Assembly: GCA_016934535.1 (NCBI GenBank)
Contig: JAFGSQ010000076.1
Coordinates: 1 to 6,574, forward strand
Source: a candidate division WOR-3 bacterium
GTDB lineage: Bacteria; SDB-A
Direction of reading: 5' to 3'
Length of the DNA: 6,574 nucleotides
A program made the position numbers and the translations under genes. The stretch's first letter is position 1. Every line of letters starts with the position of its first letter. This document shows, piece after piece, positions 4,602-6,574 of the stretch. A model generated the notes under the pieces. It was given only the letters and a program-made list of their open reading frames with translations, was not told the origin of the DNA and searched no databases.

Positions 4602-6267
4602 GGACGATTTTTCCTTTCTGCTGAAATCCCCCAGAAGTGAAAGTATAAAAGTATAACCCGCATGGAATCGAATTTTGGAACAAGCGCATAGAATGTCTTC
4701 CCGCGGACAGATATCCGAAATCTCTGTCGGACACAAGTCTGCCTGAGGCGTCGAATAATTTTATCTTTGTATACCCGCCTTCAGGCAAATCGATTTCAAA
4801 GAGTATGTTTTCATCAGAAAACACAGTCTTAATTCTGTATAAAACCGGTATTTCATCTCCAAAAATTTCTTCAATGTTTACGTAGTAAGGCATCTGAATG
4901 CCCGAAAAATATATTCTATTACCCGGAGTGTCAATATTATGAATTACTTGAAAATAAGGTTGATAAACCGGATTAAGCAACCATTTTAAATAAGTGCTTT
5001 TCGGCCTGTAATATTCAATGCTCGTGTCCGCGGGAGTTATCCTGTTTACGTTCCATGTAGTTCCGCTGTCATCTGACATCGCTGCATAAAGTTGAGTTGA
5101 ATACAATGTGTCGTTGCCGATAACAGTATCCGCAACAGCGCTGAATGTAATCCAAAGGGCAGATCCAAAAATCGGTGGTTCAATTGAAATCACTCCGTAA
5201 ATATCGAAAATTGATGGTGATGAGGCAATTTGTTCAAAAACGGAAGTATCTCCTGCGGCTATTGGAATAGCCCCAGAGGGATCAAAAACATAATTACCCG
5301 GCGACCCTCCTGAGGGTTTTATGAAATACAATTCCCCGTATTCAAAAGAATCCCACATATCTTCAGAATTGTCAAAAATCGCCGCGATGTAAGGGACATT
5401 CTCTTCCGGACTGACAAAAACACCGTATCCACCTTTTAGGGATAAAGATAAAATCTGGCCTCCCGTCTGAACATTGAATAGCGTTTCCTCATCCGACCAT
5501 GTCACTCCGTAATCCGTTGTCTCCCTATAAAGCGGAATTTTAGGTGAACTGTCTGAATTTGAAACAGCGTAAAAAGCAAACGCGTATCCATTTAAACCAT
5601 TTTCAATAACTGCTGAAGATGTTATGTAATCTGCTGAAGGAGCTCTAAATACGAAATGCTCCCAGTTACTTCCGTGATCTGTGCTCCTCCATCCGTTTAT
5701 TGTGTCAATTCCCGAAAGAATGCAGATTGTATCTCCATTTCCCCAGACGCAAATCGTATGCCCGTAATGAGAATAAGTGCTATCAATTTCATGAGGATTG
5801 TATATTGCCCAAGGAGGATTTTCATCATAGGTAAAAAACAGCGTATTAAATTCGTTCCAGACTATGAAATTTTCGACAGCAGGGCTCGAAGGGTATTCAT
5901 AATTATATCCCTGATCAATGTCAGTTTTAATTCTCATGGTAAAATTACTCCCCAGCTGATTGTAGGACCAATTATTACCGTTGTCTGTGGAATAGGATTG
6001 ATGGAGCAACATGTCATAGACGGGGTCTGAGGTCTTTACCGCGAAAATTATGGCTATGGTGTCGTATGAGGATATAATTTTTCTGCCCGGTCCAAGAAGT
6101 GCATCTTCATGCGCTTCAGCGGTTATGAATACCGGATATGACGGGGAAAAAAGCAAATATCCCTGTGCATCCAGTGTCGTGTAGACAGTTCCGTCTTTCT
6201 CGAAATTCAGGGAATAAATTGATTGGATGAAAAGAAAAAAACTCATGAACAATAATTGTTTTTTCAT
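4594..6267 (-). CDS. Secreted Asp-box (BNR/sialidase-like) repeat protein with T9SS C-terminal sorting domain
   Basis: The 557-aa protein begins with a classical signal peptide (MKKQLLFMSFFLFIQSIYS, cleavage near residue 19-20). The body carries four Asp-box motifs of the S/TxDxGxxW type: STDNGNNW (93-100), STDHGSNW (195-202), TTDYGVTW (250-257) and SDDSGTTW (398-405). Asp-boxes sit at turns between strands of beta-propeller blades in sialidases and related proteins. No catalytic Arg triad or FRIP motif of sialidases is evident, so glycosidase activity is not claimed. Residues about 483-557 form a Por secretion-tail domain: a strand, YTKIKLFDASGRLV, then LSAGRHSMRLF, GLYFYTF and a terminal GKIVLP. 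This is the type A signal for type IX secretion and surface attachment, so an exported or surface-exposed protein is inferred. AAAGGAG lies five bases before the ATG. The gene is transcribed alone and converges on the membrane methyltransferase gene. Confidence 0.88.
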   Translation of the reverse strand: MKKQLLFMSFFLFIQSIYSLNFEKDGTVYTTLDAQGYLLFSPSYPVFITAEAHEDALLGPGRKIISSYDTIAIIFAVKTSDPVYDMLLHQSYSTDNGNNWSYNQLGSNFTMRIKTDIDQGYNYEYPSSPAVENFIVWNEFNTLFFTYDENPPWAIYNPHEIDSTYSHYGHTICVWGNGDTICILSGIDTINGWRSTDHGSNWEHFVFRAPSADYITSSAVIENGLNGYAFAFYAVSNSDSSPKIPLYRETTDYGVTWSDEETLFNVQTGGQILSLSLKGGYGVFVSPEENVPYIAAIFDNSEDMWDSFEYGELYFIKPSGGSPGNYVFDPSGAIPIAAGDTSVFEQIASSPSIFDIYGVISIEPPIFGSALWITFSAVADTVIGNDTLYSTQLYAAMSDDSGTTWNVNRITPADTSIEYYRPKSTYLKWLLNPVYQPYFQVIHNIDTPGNRIYFSGIQMPYYVNIEEIFGDEIPVLYRIKTVFSDENILFEIDLPEGGYTKIKLFDASGRLVSDRDFGYLSAGRHSMRLFQNSIPCGLYFYTFTSGGFQQKGKIVLP

Positions 6268-6286
6268 TGTTTCTCCTTTTGTATTT

Positions 6287-6316
6287 ATTATACAAGGTGA
6301 AGAAAACTAACCGCAA
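6287..6316 (-). promoter_or_regulatory. Promoter of the secreted Asp-box protein gene
   Basis: Read on the minus strand, a perfect TATAAT (6292-6287) is preceded at 18 bases by TTGCGG (6316-6311), which keeps the TTG of a -35 box. Transcription would start near 6280, leaving a leader of only about 13 bases that just includes the ribosome-binding site. A perfect six-base inverted repeat (TTGTAT-5-ATACAA, 6279-6295) covers the -10 box and the start point and could be an operator. Confidence 0.45.
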
Positions 6317-6347
6317 ATATGATTTTTTATCATAGATGAAAATATCG

Positions 6348-6374
6348 CGGTATTTTTTTTTACAAAAAAAACCG
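6348..6374. repeat. Hairpin with T-run and A-run arms
   Basis: CGGT (6348-6351) and ACCG (6371-6374) bracket a run of nine T's and a run of eight A's, giving a long A/T stem on a short GC base. It could act as a bidirectional terminator between the minus-strand gene and whatever lies to the right. Confidence 0.45.
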
Positions 6375-6524
6375 TACCACGAATAAACGCGAAGCAGAAA
6401 AATACATTTCTGTATAAAATTTGTATCTCAAATTTTATACTTCGTGAAGCTCTCTTACTTTGCTATGCAAATAAGAGAGCCTTCGTGCAGGTGATAATCG
6501 AAGATTTTCACCGACTTCGTGGTA
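6375..6524. repeat. Structured inverted-repeat element: hairpins separated by CTTCGTG and enclosed by a 9-bp inverted repeat
   Basis: TACCACGAA (6375-6383) and TTCGTGGTA (6516-6524) are perfect inverted copies. Between them lie four stem-loops. The first is CAGAAA/TTTCTG (6395-6412). The second is a perfect 12-bp stem GTATAAAATTTG/CAAATTTTATAC with a five-base loop (6412-6440). The third is GCTCTCTTA/TAAGAGAGC continued by TTTGC/GCAAA with one bulged C and a three-base loop (6449-6480). The fourth is GGTGA/TCACC continued by AATC/GATT across one T-T mismatch (6490-6512). The heptamer CTTCGTG follows each of the last three (6440-6446, 6481-6487, 6515-6521), and a variant (CTTCGCG) appears inverted on the left (6388-6394). 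It could be a small mobile palindromic element, a dispersed intergenic repeat or a structured RNA. Confidence 0.75.
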
Positions 6525-6574
6525 GAATTTTTCTTTGGTTTTTGAATAGATTCAGAAATAAAAGGTTGAAAAAA

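Larger units (their letters stand above)
6268..6574. other. Noncoding right end: promoter plus dense inverted repeats
   Basis: This 307-base stretch upstream of the secreted-protein gene has no gene I can support. It contains the promoter of that gene (about 6279-6316), an A/T-run hairpin (6348-6374) and a highly structured block (6375-6524). The last 50 bases are AT-rich and show nothing I can name; they may be the start of another gene's upstream region. Confidence 0.6.

Noticed and set aside
4473-4736. Minus-strand frame of 87 codons overlapping the 3' end of the secreted-protein gene
   Set aside because: It is out of frame with the well-supported gene and its composition is unconvincing.
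5656-6030. Plus-strand frame of 124 codons inside the secreted-protein gene
   Set aside because: It lies wholly opposite the Asp-box protein, whose signal peptide, repeats and sorting tail support the minus strand; it has no supporting motif.
6375-6524. CRISPR array or tRNA gene at the structured right end
   Set aside because: The repeated unit is only seven bases, the spacers are palindromes of differing length, and no acceptor stem, anticodon arm or TPsiC motif can be laid out.

Overview
The window looks like chromosomal sequence from a Gram-negative bacterium at the edge of the Fibrobacteres-Chlorobi-Bacteroidetes radiation or a candidate phylum such as WOR-3. The main clue is a secreted Asp-box protein that ends in a Por/T9SS-type C-terminal sorting domain. 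GC content is moderate, ribosome-binding sites are AGGAGG-like, and the two best promoters are sigma70-like. The lineage is an inference from these traits; no rRNA or marker gene is present.

Layout. Positions 1-819 hold the 3' part of a gene for a PTS EIIA (PtsN-like) domain fused to a PII-like domain. It is followed by a well-initiated 24-codon reading frame (827-901) that may be the stump of a lost gene. Positions 1001-1205 hold a YpeA-type GNAT acetyltransferase whose two ends remain while its acetyl-CoA-binding middle is gone. Next come a small single-domain cupin (1208-1585), a 321-aa protein resembling an isolated class II aminoacyl-tRNA synthetase catalytic domain (1588-2553), and a class I SAM-dependent methyltransferase (2628-3296). 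These genes lie on the same strand with short gaps. A 359-bp stretch without a substantial gene (3297-3655) holds two tiny overlapping frames and a good promoter. That promoter leads into a trmO gene cut off after its first third (3656-3826), followed closely by an isoprenylcysteine methyltransferase-family membrane protein (3847-4404). A convergent spacer (4405-4593) separates this from the minus-strand secreted Asp-box/T9SS protein (4594-6267), which has its own promoter. The right end (about 6348-6524) is noncoding and packed with inverted repeats: successive hairpins separated by the heptamer CTTCGTG and enclosed by an inverted TACCACGAA/TTCGTGGTA pair.

How the parts relate. The left block reads like a loose operon of a regulatory PTS-type sensor followed by small metabolic or modification enzymes, but no shared pathway can be read from the sequence. 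At least two genes are clearly broken by loss of internal or 3' segments while their neighbours' signals stay intact, which suggests deletion-driven gene erosion or, alternatively, assembly errors. The most unusual items are the structured element at the right end, the orphan synthetase-like protein, and the EIIA-PII fusion.
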